A stretch of DNA of 64,000 nucleotides from Ramazzottius varieornatus (Eukaryota; Tardigrada; Eutardigrada; Parachela; Ramazzottiidae): assembly GCA_001949185.1 (NCBI GenBank), contig BDGG01000008.1, forward strand, positions 927,648-991,647. Direction: 5' to 3'. Made by a program: the position numbers and the translations under genes. The notes beneath the pieces were generated by a model. That model was given only the letters and a program-made list of their open reading frames with translations. It was not told the origin of the DNA and did not search any database. Shown here in pieces: positions 23,804 to 35,284 of this stretch. Each line of letters starts with the position of its first letter. The stretch's first letter is position 1.

Positions 23804-26180
23804 ATGGTCATCAAAGCAGTGATCCTCGTTGGAGGTCCGGAGAAAGGTACATGCTCTTGCCTCGCTCTTACTGTTGACGGTATCTTCCTGGACGAATATG
23901 CTGCAGTATCTGTCTGTCCGTCATGCGGATGAAGCATTCTCCAGCCCCAAAATCACAAGCATGGCTCGATAGTACGGTGCTTCTTGCATTTGTAGGAACG
24001 AGGTTCCGTCCACTTTCCCTGGACACCCCCAAGCCTCTGTTTCCGGTTGGCGGGGTACGTACGCTTATGGTTATTGCCAGTGTTATTACTTCGCGAGAGC
24101 GCAGTTTTTTTGGTTCGGACTTCGGAGAGTCCGTTTGAATTATCGATGTCTCTGTTTGCAGGTTCCGATGATCCAGCATCATATCGAAGCTTGCTGCAAG
24201 GTTTGTACATTCGTCTCTACTCGTTGTGGAGGCGTTTGTCTTACAAACGCCAGTGTGGTTGTTCGTTTAACGAGTGTGTCTGCTCTGTAGGTTCCTGATC
24301 TCAAAGAAATCTTGCTGATCGGGAACTTCCAGCCGAACGAGCAACTATCGCAGTTCGTCTCTGCACAGTCGAAGCTGCACAAAAAGATCATCCGGTACGT
24401 ACTAGGCATTTCCGGTATAATGAATGTGGCTTCTCTGTCTACGCGCGAGGTTCCCTCCAGTATAAAGTCTTGTGGTGTACAGTTACCTTCAAGAATTTGC
24501 GGCTCTCGGTACGGCGGGCTGCATCTACCATTTCCGAGACCAGATACTGTACGGCAGCCCGAGCACCATTATCTTGATGAATGGGGATGTCTGCGGTGAT
24601 ATCCAGTTGGAAGACATGCTAAACTTCCATCGAGGTCGCGAAAAGGCCATGATAACCATCATGGGAACTGAGGTATGGGCACACGCGAGAACTTCCAGGT
24701 CTTCGAATATACCAGACGATCATTTTGCAATAAATGTAGAAGAGCCGTATGAATGTGCCATGATTGAAGTGATTCTCATGGATTGGTTCCATTAGGCGGT
24801 CCCATCTCAGTCAGTCGAATTCGGATGCATTGTGGAGAACAAGCAAACTCACGAAGTATGTCTTATATTGTTTCTGATTACGGTTCGTCCATTCTTGCTT
24901 TGGATGAACACTGGCTGGCTTTGTTTGAGTTCTTCCTTCTTAAATTAGGTGAAACATTATGTGGAGAAGCCGCACACCTACGTCAGCAGCCTCATCAACT
25001 GCGGTATCTACATCCTCTCCCCCATCATATTTGACTTCATTTCCGCGACCATAAACACCAACGTTGACCATAGGGTCGGAGACGGCTATGCGGAGTAGGT
25101 TTTCTTTGGACGCGTAGTGTTGAATACTTTTCGTAAAACTAGCGTCTTTGCCGCAGTCTGTCGGACTTGAGTTCCAGACGCGGAGTTCTCGGCAGGCATA
25201 ACAGTCTGGCTTCCATCGGAGGTGCCGCCCTGGTGGAAATTCTCTCCTTGGAGAAAGATGTGTTTCCTCGGTTGGCGCTGAGCGGTGGAGGAATGTTTGT
25301 GTACCATACGGTCGGCTGGTGGAGTCAGATAAAGACGGCTGGGTAAGTTGAAACGTTATCCGGAATCAACATGTTCATCTGCTAACCGAATGTTGTCTTT
25401 TTTTAGAGCGGCCATTTATGCAAATCGTCATTGCTTGAAGCTTTACCACAAAATGCATCCCGAGCGACTGGCGAAGAACGTCGACAAAGATAGTCCTTTG
25501 ATAATTGGTGATGCCGTGATCGATCCCACCGCGAAGATTCATCCTTCCGCAGTGGTAAGTACCGGTTGATATTTGTCCAGAAATTCAGCTGCCGGTATTC
25601 AGCTACCAGCTACCAGAAATTCAGGTACCAACGGTGCAGCTCATTTGCGGGGGTTTTTTAGATCGGACCAAATGTGAGCATCCTGCCGCATGTCGTCATA
25701 GGATCAGGAACCCGCATTCGGGACAGCATCATTCTTAGCGATGTGCATATAGAAGATAACTGCTGTATCCTGAACTCTGTCATTGGCTGGGGTTCCACAA
25801 TCGGCAGCTGGACTCGTATCGAGGGTAAGAACACTGTTTACCTAGGGATCTATGTCCGTTTTGTTTTTGATTTCTAGATCGAACTCGATTCTCTCTGTTC
25901 CCACAGGCACGCCCAACGACCCAAACCCGGACAAGCCATTCGCTAAGCTAGAGCATTTACCCCTCTTTAGCGAGAAAGGCTTCCTCAACCCGTCCGCCAC
26001 CATCCTTGGTATGGCTTTTCTTATAATGTTCGAATTGTCGGAAAGCAATATGGTAAACATGATTCTGTTTTTTGTTTAGGTGCCAAAGTTAGCGTCCCTG
26101 CAGAGCTTCTCGTCCTGAATTCCATTGTGCTGCCAAACAAGGACCTTACGCACAGCTATAAGAACCAGATCATTCTTTAA
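23804..26180 (+). CDS. GMPPA: Mannose-1-phosphate guanylyltransferase regulatory subunit alpha
   Basis: About eleven exons give the full protein. GMPPA partners GMPPB, which makes GDP-mannose in the cytosol, and acts as its feedback regulator. The N-terminal nucleotidyltransferase signature is split over two exons: AVILVGGPEKG (23804-23849) and GTRFRPLSLDTPKPLFPVGG (from about 23998). Later blocks are VPMIQHHIEACCK, GNFQPNEQLSQFV, ILMNGDVCGDIQLED, FGCIVENKQTHE with VKHYVEKPHTYVSSLINCGIY, and VFPRLALSGGGMF with WWSQIKTAG. The C-terminal half has left-handed beta-helix repeats (AVIDPTAKIHPSAV, GPNVSILPHVVIGSGTRIRDS, NSVIGWGSTIGSW), an insert GTPNDPNPDKP typical of the alpha rather than the beta subunit, and the ending IVLPNKDLTHSYKNQIIL. 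ATG at 23804 fits the family start exactly. Confidence 0.93.
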
Positions 26181-26614
26181 GCTTGGGATATTGATCCTTC
26201 GGTTCAAGATATAGTGCGTGGCACAATGCCGACCGCTCATGTTACAAAGACCTACGCAGTAAACGATGGATCCTCCCGGTTCTGCATGCGTATGTGGCAG
26301 ATTCACATTCAAGTGGTCAAGGATGGCCTTGCACAGGTGCCTTCTTTACAGTATTTTTTATCGTGTTTGTAGATTGAATATTCATATAGTTACACGCACA
26401 TTGTGTGTATGTGGGCCGCAATCGAGATTAATTGAGGTGCTGACCCTGAAGTCTGATACGAGCTTGAACAAGTTTTCTGACATTCCGAGGCTTACCGTAC
26501 TGTGGTGGTGCCGCATGATCACTTCGTCTAGTTGAACTGTTCACGATAAAAACAGCCGAACTATTTTTCCGCTTCTTTCCCGTGACGTTCATCCGGCCTG
26601 ACGCTCAGCTCGTT
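26181..26614. other. Intergenic region between GMPPA and the cysteine-repeat gene
   Basis: 434 bases holding the GMPPA 3' region and the upstream region of the next gene, both on the plus strand. I see no further gene or strong repeat. Confidence 0.4.
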
Positions 26615-27797
26615 ATGGCGCAAACAGCTGTACTCCTTGTTGTGTGTGTTATGGTCGTCTGCAGTTGTATAGACGGTCGACCCAACGTAGTCGACACGTG
26701 TCCCGGAGGCCAACGCATGTGCGGGACTCAGTGTTACAGGTATGGGCCATCTTGGAAAGTATCTTGTCACATCGCTCTTCTTAGCGTGTTTAACTTTTGT
26801 CGTTTCCAGTCCCTTTTTGGAGCAGACTTGCTACCATGGCGTTGTCTGTAACAAAGGAGAAAGGTAGGATGGACAACTGATTAATAAGACTTCTTGAATT
26901 GAAATAACCATGCCGTCTGTTGCAGAGTCTGCGGGACGCAGTGTTACAGCTCATACTTGGGTCAACAGGTAAGAGACTGCTCCACGTCGACGTACTGAAG
27001 GTCTTCAAGATTTGATGTCAGACTTTAACGAACAAGGAAGCACGGTCTGAATATTGTTGTCTCATAGTGCGTGGATAACAACAAAGGGATCGTCTGTGGA
27101 AAAGGCGAAAAGCTCTGTGCTGGCACGCGATGCTACAGTACTTTCCACGGGCAACAGGTATATAAGCTGTGCCTTGAGCCTCCTGATTCTGAAGTCCGAA
27201 GAAAAAGGCTCGGGCCACAGAGGACGGAGCGTGCCACGTCACGAGTAAACTTTCACATTATGTATTTTGCTACAGTGCATCGACGGTATCGTATGTGAAA
27301 GGGGCGAAATAAGTAAGTGACCCAAGTACTTCGTTCTGGGTCGAAAAGTTGTCCAGATTTCTTCCGAAACATGCGTTTTTCTCTTGGTATTTAGCTTGCG
27401 GAAACCAGTGTTTCAACCCGCTCATAGGTAAGTGTCGCCGCCGGATGCTCCTAGCTTGGCCACTCGAAGAAAGCGTCTGCGTAGGCGTACAGATGATTCA
27501 AAACGGGTCGTGGGACCGATTCGAGCGGCTTATAAAAAGTCATTCCTGTTGGCTGATAGTTCAGACTTTTCGTATACTGATGGTACCAATCTACCTGTAG
27601 GCCAGCAGTGTTTGTCGGCAATTGTCTGCGCCAAGAACCAGCTTCTATGCGGAGACCACTGTTACAACCCCCAGGTACGCTCGGATACAAGTTGAACTAT
27701 TCATAGATTAGTCTACTGCCAACTGCCAGTTCGGTATCTTACTCATTTTTATTCCATATAGGCTGGACAGCAGTGCCATATTGCAACCCCTCGTTGA
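26615..27797 (+). CDS. Secreted cysteine-rich protein with repeated exon-encoded modules
   Basis: Nine small exons (26615-26739, 26810-26863, 26926-26968, 27068-27157, 27276-27312, 27395-27427, 27601-27674, 27762-27797, one border uncertain) encode about 160 residues. A clear signal peptide (MAQTAVLLVVCVMVVCSCI) precedes repeats of the form C-x-G-I-V-C-x-K-G-E-x-x-C-G-x-Q-C-Y-x-x-x-x-G-Q-Q. Examples are RMCGTQCYSPF, GVVCNKGERVCGTQCYSSYLG, GIVCGKGEKLCAGTRCYS, GIVCERGEITCGNQCFNP and AIVCAKNQLLCGDHCYNP. Most GQQ ends coincide with exon ends. The five or so repeats, each with four to five cysteines, imply a disulfide-bonded extracellular protein. I do not recognise the family and assign no function; an exoskeletal, adhesive or defence role would be guesswork. 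Confidence 0.75.
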
Positions 27798-27844
27798 CAC
27801 CTGCCAGACCACCCGAACGAGGACCTCTCCTCGCCGAGACCACC

Positions 27845-28728
27845 CTAATCGACTACCGGTTTGGGCTCCTCACCGCTTACCTTACATGGTTCTGATATTA
27901 GACTAGACATTTTCCTCGATCTTTTCACGACCCAGTCAACAGTTCTTTTATCGCTAAACCCAGCAGTTATTTTGGCCGATAGTTTGTCGAGTAATTTTGC
28001 ATTGTTAAGCTTAACTTTGTCTGCAGGTATTCTGCAAATCGTGTCGGCGACAAAGTCGAACAGATCGCTGTTATTTTGTAACTTGTGGTTTCGAATGACT
28101 TTTCCCTGAACAAAAGGAAACAGCCAGTAGTCTAGCGGGTTATAGAGGCGGCTTGGCACAGGCCATAAGGTAACCGGAAGTACATGAGGAAAGGCTCCTT
28201 GCACGAAGAACTGGGTAGCCTTCGCGGAGTACCAAGGTGCCCGATCATGCTGCAAAACCAAGCTCGAATCAGAGTTCGCCATTTTCTCTCGGATGGAAGA
28301 CAGAGTTCGTATCATCTCATTTCCAGTGAGCGGTGGGCATCTGGGTAAATGCTCCACAATCCGGCATGAAGAACTGGAGAAACGCCAAAGATTATTTGTT
28401 CGATCGAGTAGGAAACAGTTACGAAACTACGGATGGAATGTTAGCCAACTTGCCTAACGCCGACGAATACGGGAGTCACGAGCTGATGCATCTCCCTCCC
28501 GCACCTAGAAGGTCGCGAGACCGAGAAGACTTTCTCATCCGTAAAGAGAACATTCTCAATGTCCACGTCGAGCAGGTACCGTTGCAGTCTTCGCAACGTC
28601 CAAACATCCGCCTTTCGTTTTACCATAGCTAAACATGCACAATTGATGGAACAGTTTTTGCAGAGCATTCCGTCTTGCGAAGACTTCCAGAATATTACCG
28701 TGGAGATATCAGAGAGACAAAAATACAA
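27845..28728 (-). pseudogene. Broken mariner-type (DD37D-like) transposase
   Basis: Two minus-strand frames in different phases together show a DDE/D catalytic core. VLFTDEKVFSV near 28560 holds the first D. LQHDRAPWYSAKATQFF near 28240 holds the second. PSRLYNPLDYWLF near 28130 holds the third, with 37 residues between the second and third acids, the spacing of the DD37D (maT) mariner group. The reading frame is broken between about 28440 and 28360, and the N-terminal helix-turn-helix region is missing. Terminal inverted repeats are not evident. It lies between the stop of the cysteine-repeat gene and the 3' end of MON1, on MON1's strand. It is inactive as seen. Confidence 0.75.
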
Positions 28729-28875
28729 TTCACCGGGCGATAGCGTGATCTACTGTCTAAACCACAAATAAAACTATAAACATGAAAAACAGTTCACAAT
28801 CTTGGAAAGAAGCGAGGTTTGGGGAAATGGTCAGAGAAAAATCACCAATAATTAACGGATTTGAACAACATCCGA

Positions 28876-31081
28876 TCAGGAGAAGGTCGTCGAGTTCAGA
28901 ATGAAGAGCTGATGTTCTTCCTTCTTGATCCATCTTATGAGCTTCTCGATCGCCAGAACGGCCTGATGCTTCGATATCCATGGCTCCAGCACAGCATACA
29001 CTTCAAAGTTGGCTGTCACCTACACGAACACATACCGTTGAAGAAACCCACAGGCTTGGCTTAGGTTTTTTGTTAAACCTACCCAGCCAAGAAGCATCTC
29101 GGTAGAGGAAGTCACCACAATGATCTTGGTGGCTCGAGTAGAGGTATGCATTTTTCTGTGGAGAAAGCGGTAGAAGGACCGAAGAGCTACCCGCTGTTCG
29201 ACGGAATGATACGGCGGACCAACCACCGGACTGGACAGCTGCGCGGCACTGGCTGACTTGTAAACGAAGTGCCGAAGCTCAAACACATTCGTCTGCGAGA
29301 CGGTGTAGTTGGAGGTAGACGACATGGCGGTGAGAACTGACCCCAGATACCCAGAGGACACCATTTTCTATAAGAAGAAAGCCGACAACTGAAGATCGTT
29401 CCGCAGAGAAAGTACTCGAAAAGCTTACCGACACAAAATGCGCGCCATTTTTCGCGAGGGCATGAAAGAGGTTAGGATCGACTCCGAGGTAGACCAGACA
29501 CAACGGAGAATCACTGACGTACGAAATGTACACGTAAAGAAACCCTCTGGAAGAGATGCAAAATGTGATGAGTAAAAAGCATCCAACAAATTTGCGTTTG
29601 TAGGATCTTACCCGGAATCGAATTTGGGAAGGCAGACCGGTATCCACGACTCGGCAGTCTTCAGCGAATCCGAAGAACTGATCAGATTGATCAACAACCT
29701 TATATCGCTTGGGTGAAGTATATAGTTTTTCAACCTCGACACGCACACCAGCTGCTTCTTCGCTATCAACAGTCCGAAAACTAACCCCGGAGTCTTCTGA
29801 CAGGTGTGCGTTAACAGCGAACTGACGTTATCCCTGAGTGTCACAGGTAAAGGTAGACATCGGACTGCTCCCAGTAGGAAACCGAAGTCCTCGTCGAACC
29901 AGTCTATCAAACTATCCAAAATCTTCTCAGTTCCCGACAGCATCCGCCTCAGATCGAAGTTCTGATACTTTGAAAATATCTTTTGCAGTTGAGGTAGTGT
30001 GAGGACGCTCAGAACAAAGTCATAAGCGTAGTTCAGGTACGTTAAAAGCTGCTTGTCTGATTCGTCAGTCTTGGCTACTGTTACGAGTATTAGCGGCGAT
30101 CGAACCAGGAAGGAAATGATGGTGTCCGCTGTTCGAATGTTCCACAGGTGGTTGTTGGGAGTGTCGTTGATTACCGATACCAAAGCTTGCATCACACCGC
30201 AGAGGGTTACCAGACGATCTTCTTCGCCGTGCCTGCAAGAATCCAGTGGTAGCCAGTACCAAAGCACGAGTTGACCGTGTGCATGACAAAAGTTTAAAGC
30301 GGCCACCCATGAATTAGCCTAACTGACGTCACGGCGGTACAACAGTGTGACGAAAGACGAACAAAATCTACGGGTGGCCGACTCATCCTGCTTGTGCATC
30401 ATACCTTGAGTATATTGCCTTGCCCGAATCACTTAGGATGAACAGGTGCCTCTTTTGGCTTCTCCAAGTAGGGTCTTGCGTATAGTCAATAGACTCGTCC
30501 GGAATCAAGGATGTTTGGTCTCCTTCCGTATCTTCTACCGGAGGTGTCTCGGATCTTGATCTACTTGATCTCGGAGCATTAATATCTGTGAAGGCTTGCT
30601 CTTGAGAGAGGTAATTGGACGTACACGTCAGATGCGGTCCAACAGGTTGTCCTGATTCAACAAAATTCTCCTGTAAGAATGAATCTTGTCTAATGTCGAG
30701 TATATAGTTCAGGAAATTTACCTCGAGCACTTCCGCAATTTCTGGACTAGGGGCTCGCGATCGATGGACATGCATTTTGCGGATGGTTTCCTTGATGACT
30801 TCTGACGTATCTCCCACGGAGAGCCGCTCCGTCCTCGCTGCCACCTCCACTACTTCAAGCTCCGCAGTGGATGCTCTTATCTCGTTGATCAGGGAACTGG
30901 TGGAGCTGAGCCGCGTAAAGTTTTGTCGAGGGTTGGATGTGGAGGAGACACTGGTGTCAGAGAAATCTTGTGCATTCTCGAAGATTGGATTCTCGCTGGA
31001 CCCAGGCTGCAGGCATTCCACGGCTTCCAGCACTGTCGATTCGAAAGTATCGTGCATGTTCTGCTGTGCAGGTGCGTTCAT
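28876..31081 (-). CDS. MON1: Vacuolar fusion protein MON1 (RAB7 exchange-factor subunit)
   Basis: MON1 pairs with CCZ1 as the guanine-nucleotide exchange factor that swaps RAB5 for RAB7 on late endosomes. Exon 1 (31081-30405) holds a serine-rich leader and the block SQKRHLFILSDSGKAIYSR, joined across the intron 30233-30404 to HGEEDRLVTLCGVMQALVS. Next come PLILVTVAKTDES, DLRRMLSGTEKILD, AVRCLPLPVTLRDNV and LLINLISSSDSLK with WIPVCLPKFDSG, then the exons GFLYVYISYVSDSPLCLVYL, ELRHFVYKSASAAQLSSP and a last exon ending KLIRWIKKEEHQLFILN (stop at 28876-28878). All three longin-type regions are present. The first in-frame ATG is at 31081 (MNAPAQQ), but an upstream exon cannot be excluded. The first intron carries the TGACGTCA repeat family. 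Confidence 0.9.
30300..30384 (+). repeat. TGACGTCA-core palindromic repeat in the MON1 intron
   Basis: GGCCACCC at 30301-30308 and GGGTGGCC at 30372-30379 form inverted ends; TGACGTCA lies at 30324-30331. The element lies wholly in the intron 30233-30404, about 20 bases from the 5' splice site. Confidence 0.7.
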
Positions 31082-31422
31082 TGCGAAGCTTGTCCACAAA
31101 GTATTGGGGAAGTCAACATACCGAGGTGCAACGAAATCTAGAAGAGCATTAAATGAATTCACAATGAATGGGGTTCTCTGGATTTCATACAATCAAGGAT
31201 CCAAATCAATGCACAGAAGTCTGTTGTCTGGCTGAGATGAGCCATCGGCCGTTTAGCGTTATGTAAACAAACTCCATCTGGTTGCTTTGAAATTTGAATG
31301 GATGAGAGTCATAATTCAGAAGATTGAAGTCATCGAACACGAACAGTACTACGGCTCCTTGGATTTTGGAACAAATCTCAGCAGTCCGTTAAACTATTTC
31401 AAAGCTTAGACACGATTTTCGA
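31082..31422. promoter_or_regulatory. Divergent intergenic region of MON1 and TMEM41B
   Basis: 341 bases between two head-to-head starts; it must hold both promoters. No TATA box or other motif stands out. Confidence 0.35.
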
Positions 31423-32544
31423 TGGCTTCCATAGTGTATCTACCCGTGATATTTACGTTGTGCACTGCTGGACTGTTTCTCCTCGGAAAATCTGCTCCGG
31501 AACTTGAGGCAGGCGAACGGTTAGTGACTCGTCTTTCTTAGGTCTGAAAAATGCTCAAGAACTACAGTGCTAGTTACGTGCAGGTTGAACCTCCAGTTTC
31601 CTAAATCGTTCACCGATCTAAAGGCCGTCACGACACTCCTAAGCGAATACAAGCGAGAACACTATTTCTACGTCCTCTGCCTCTTCTGCAGTGCCTTCTT
31701 GTGGAAACAATCTTTTGGTATCCCAGGCTCCGCCAGCCTGGTAAGGTCTCGGAAGTCATGATCTGTCGGAATTCTCTGGTTATTTGACAAGTCACAGCTC
31801 ATTGCAGAATCTAGCGGCTGGAGCGCTTTTCGGGACGGTAGTTGGATTTCCGCTGGTTTGCGTTCTAACAGCTACCGGAGCAACCCTTTGCTACACGTTA
31901 TCTTACCTATTCGGCAGGAAACCGATCGCGAAGTACTTTTCTTCCAAGTTGAATTGGTTCCGTGCCAAGGTACACCCAAAATGCTGCACTAAGAATGATG
32001 CCAGCAGAGCAAAATTCATCTTGTGTGTTTGTATTTACAGGTACAGTCGCATTCTCAAAACCTAACGTACTACTTGCTCTTTCTCCGTCTGTTTCCTGCT
32101 TCGCCTAATTGGTTCCTGAATATTGCTTCACCGCACATCGGTATTCCTGTTCATAAATTCTTCCTGACCGTTTTACTTGGTAAGGGAATAGTCTTTGCAC
32201 ACAAACCGAAGTGTTCGCAACGAAGTGTTACCGCTTTACCTAACCATAATATAATATTGCACCTAAGGTTACTACTGTCGTTTCCAGGTCTGATGCCATA
32301 CAACTTCGTTTGTGTCCAGAGTGGAAGCATTTTAGGCGAACTCGAATCGTTTAGCGATATCTTCACATGGACACGCATGTTTCAGCTAGCGATGATAGCA
32401 TGTGTCGCTTTGATACCCAGTTTATACTTGAAGAAATATAACAAATCGTCTGTTACGGCCAAGGCAGAAAACTCAGCGCAAACGGACGCCAAAGCGAAGA
32501 TTTCCTTTCAAACCGAAGTTTACGCAACAGAAAGGTCCCTCTAA
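31423..32544 (+). CDS. TMEM41B: TMEM41B-like ER membrane protein (VTT/DedA domain)
   Basis: Five exons. TMEM41 proteins are multi-pass ER membrane phospholipid scramblases; TMEM41B is needed for autophagosome formation and lipid export. Visible blocks are a signal-anchor-like first exon (MASIVYLPVIFTLCTAGLFLL), KREHYFYVLCLFCSAF and QSFGIPGSASL, then GTVVGFPLVCVLTATGATLCYTLSYLFGRK, YYLLFLRLFPASPNWFLNIASPHIGIP, and LMPYNFVCVQSGSILGEL. These match the order of the VTT domain, including the FGIPGS and LRLFPASPNWF signatures. A serine/lysine tail of about 40 residues follows. The choice of TMEM41B over 41A rests on the FPASPNWFLN block and is moderate. Confidence 0.85.
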
Positions 32545-32576
32545 ATCTGTCGAACTGTTCTAGTATTTTCTAGATT

Positions 32577-35284
32577 TTATATTTTCGATTTTGCTTTCAA
32601 ACGTTGCAGTCGTTTGTGCTCACTCTCTTGTGAATACAAGTTTGAAAAGATCTCTTTGACTTTCTTGTTTCGAACCGCGTCTTTCTTGAGTTGTTCGTTC
32701 AGTTGCACGGTGGAAATAAAATGGTTATCTCGTCGAAGTTCTCGCTTGGCTCCTTTCATCGAGCGCTTCTTGTCGTGTAAGAGACGCTTCACTTGAGTCT
32801 TCTTGGCCGATTTCGAACGATCGAACCTGCAAAAACAATACGATCAGCAAACTTTCAAAAACCGTTTTTACTTATACAGAGTTAGAAGCAACTGAAGATA
32901 GTCTTACTTGGTGTCAATTCGGGGCTCCAAAAGCTGCAAAGGCGCCGGTGGCTTCTTCGAGAACTGCAGGTATTTCCTGGGTTGTCGATGTAACGCGACG
33001 AGCCTCCCGAAAGCTTCCGCTTGGGCTGCACTCGCTCCCCCAGTCTTTACCTTCTTGATCAGCTCATCAAAATCTCCAAAGAGCTCAGTGTAGGCAGGAA
33101 GTTCCGCATACACGGAAACCACTTTCTCCAGCAAGGCGATGCCTGCATGCGCCACTCTCTGCCCATCATCTCTGGACAGAGTCTTATCTTTGACTTCCCC
33201 GCCTTCACAACCGAACAACTCTTGGAAGGAAAAGCTGTTACTCACCAGAGCTGGACTTGTGGACTGGTCTGGAGAAGCGGCTTGACGCTCTCTGTTCGCG
33301 AGGGTTTTTCGAAGGAAAAACAGAAGTTCAGGACAGTACTTCTTCGTAACCAACACACCATCGGTCACGAGTGAAGCCACGAACAACGCATTCAACACGG
33401 AGCTCCGCGAACTCATGTCCACATTCACCAGTATTTTTCCCAGAAGAAGCATCAGCGCTTCCTGGACCGGATGTCCTTCTTTGCTCCACGGGTAGCACAG
33501 CGTAACGAACCTTAGGAAGTATATCGCCGATGGAACGATCCGGTACTTGGTCTTACGACAGACGAGCCTCGTCAGAACTTGCAGCCTCTCTTTCGTGAAT
33601 GTTGCGCCTTTAACTTGACTGATATCGAAAAGCTCGAGCAATGAGAAAGTCAAGTTGTTCCATAAATGTAACGCTTCCACTGGTTCCGAGTCTGATTTCG
33701 TCAAGAGAAAATCGAGAAGGAACTTGTAGAACGTGGTTAGTTTCTCGCGGTTGGCCTCAGCTAGACTGACGTGATGGTAGCTCATGATGCGACTAACGAT
33801 GGTGTGGACCTCTTTTGGTGTGCGGTTGGCAAAGAGAACATCGAGTTCTCTGCGCTTGGCTGGAGCAGGAATGACGAAAGGTATGTCTGAAGGGTCTGCA
33901 GTTTTTTCTTTCTTGTCGGCGTCTTTAGAGACTGTAACGAGGTCGTCTTGCAAGTCAGCTAGGTCAATATCTTGCAACTCGACTTCGTCATCATCGTCTT
34001 CATCTCCTTCCTGCTCGTCAAACGCAGGTTCTAACATTTCCAATCCACGACTGGCTGTTGCATCCTAAAACAGATAAGCACTTAGAGTATTCAAATCGAA
34101 CACCCTTCTCTGATCCTACCTGGTTTCCGTCCATCCTGTTCATTTTGCGTTTCTTGTCAGCGAGCTCGAGTGCATCTCGGGCGTCTTTTGCAAGTTCTGC
34201 TTCGCTCTTCAACCGGTCACTTGCTTTAGCTTTGCTGTCAAACTGAAGCATCTTTACGAGGTTGTCGTACGACTCGACCGGCGGATCGTTAACGGCTTCT
34301 CCGAAGGCAGACGACACCAGACTGCGGACTCTTGCTTCCTTCCACTTGTCATCCAGCGACTTTGTCAGATCACGAACCTCATCCAGTTCGTTCTGCTTGT
34401 TATACTTCTTCTGCTTCGACTCAGCGATGATATCCTCGATCTGCAATTTCCTGTCAGCTCTCACATCGTTCTGCTGTGCATCACCTGCCGAACCAGAAAA
34501 CACGTTGCGACATCGAGTATGGGTTTCACAAGTATGGGTTTCACGTTCGTAACGGCAAGAAGGATTTGTCGGCCACCCCTGGATACAGAATGCCGCAGTG
34601 ACGTCACAGATGGACAGTCCAAGGGAGGCCGACTCACCGACTCTACCCATCAACAATAGTAAATATCTTCTTACGGTTGTCATCGTTGATAACTTTCTTC
34701 AGCAATCCCCCACCGAAATGATGCGTCGACACGAACTGCTCTTCCAGAATATCGTCGGTATCGTCCGTCTCCGGCATTTCCTGGTCCTCAAAGCGTTCGG
34801 CTTCAGCCATAGTCCGACCAAAGCTCCCGTCTTCATCGTCGTCGTCGTTCAAGTTGAACTGGCGTCTCTTCACCTTCGTGCTTTGCTTCCTTTCGAACAT
34901 CATACGCTCCATCATCTTGTCTTCTACACTCATGGTTGTATCTTTCTCTCCCAAGCGATGATCAATGAGTCGATTATTCTTCGTGCGAGAGTTGTACTCG
35001 TTGAGCAGAGTCTTCTTGCGGTTGGTGACGGCGACATTACGCGATACACTACGCAGTCCATGTGTCTGGATGGCGGTCTGCCCTTTCGCTCCCTGTTTCT
35101 TGTTCCCTTTCTTCAGCTTGACTGTCGAGTTTCCACTGTCGAAAGACTTTCCAGCGGTCCTCCCGGTGATGTTATGCTTGGCTTTCGTCAGGTAAAGTTC
35201 AAAAGGATTGGTTCTCACTTGGGCTGTACTACCGAAACGCTTTGACTTCGCATCCGACACGCTCCGCCGCTTTTCCGTCTTCAT
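32577..35284 (-). CDS. NOP14: Nucleolar protein 14 (small-subunit processome)
   Basis: NOP14 is a U3 processome component needed for 18S rRNA maturation and 40S assembly. Exon 1 (35284-34675) starts MKTEKRRSVSDAKSKRFG, followed by TNPFELYLTKAKHNITGR, a family hallmark, and an acidic run. The intron 34485-34674 joins to DAQQNDVRADRKLQIEDIIAESKQ (to about 34120). Exon 3 (34064-32911) covers the helical repeat region beginning with a strongly acidic stretch (FDEQEGDEDDDDEVELQDID). The last exon (about 32826-32577) is the basic tail with KGAKRELRRDNHFIS and SNLYSQESEHKRL. Total about 800 residues, slightly shorter than the vertebrate protein. The first intron carries a TGACGTCA-type repeat. Head-to-head with ECSIT. 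Confidence 0.93.
34570..34634 (+). repeat. TGACGTCA-core repeat in the NOP14 intron
   Basis: GGCCACCCCTGG at 34571, TGACGTCA at 34599-34606 and GGAGGCCGACTCA at the right, inside the intron 34485-34674. It shares both ends, the core and the GACTCA border with the MON1 copy. Confidence 0.7.
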
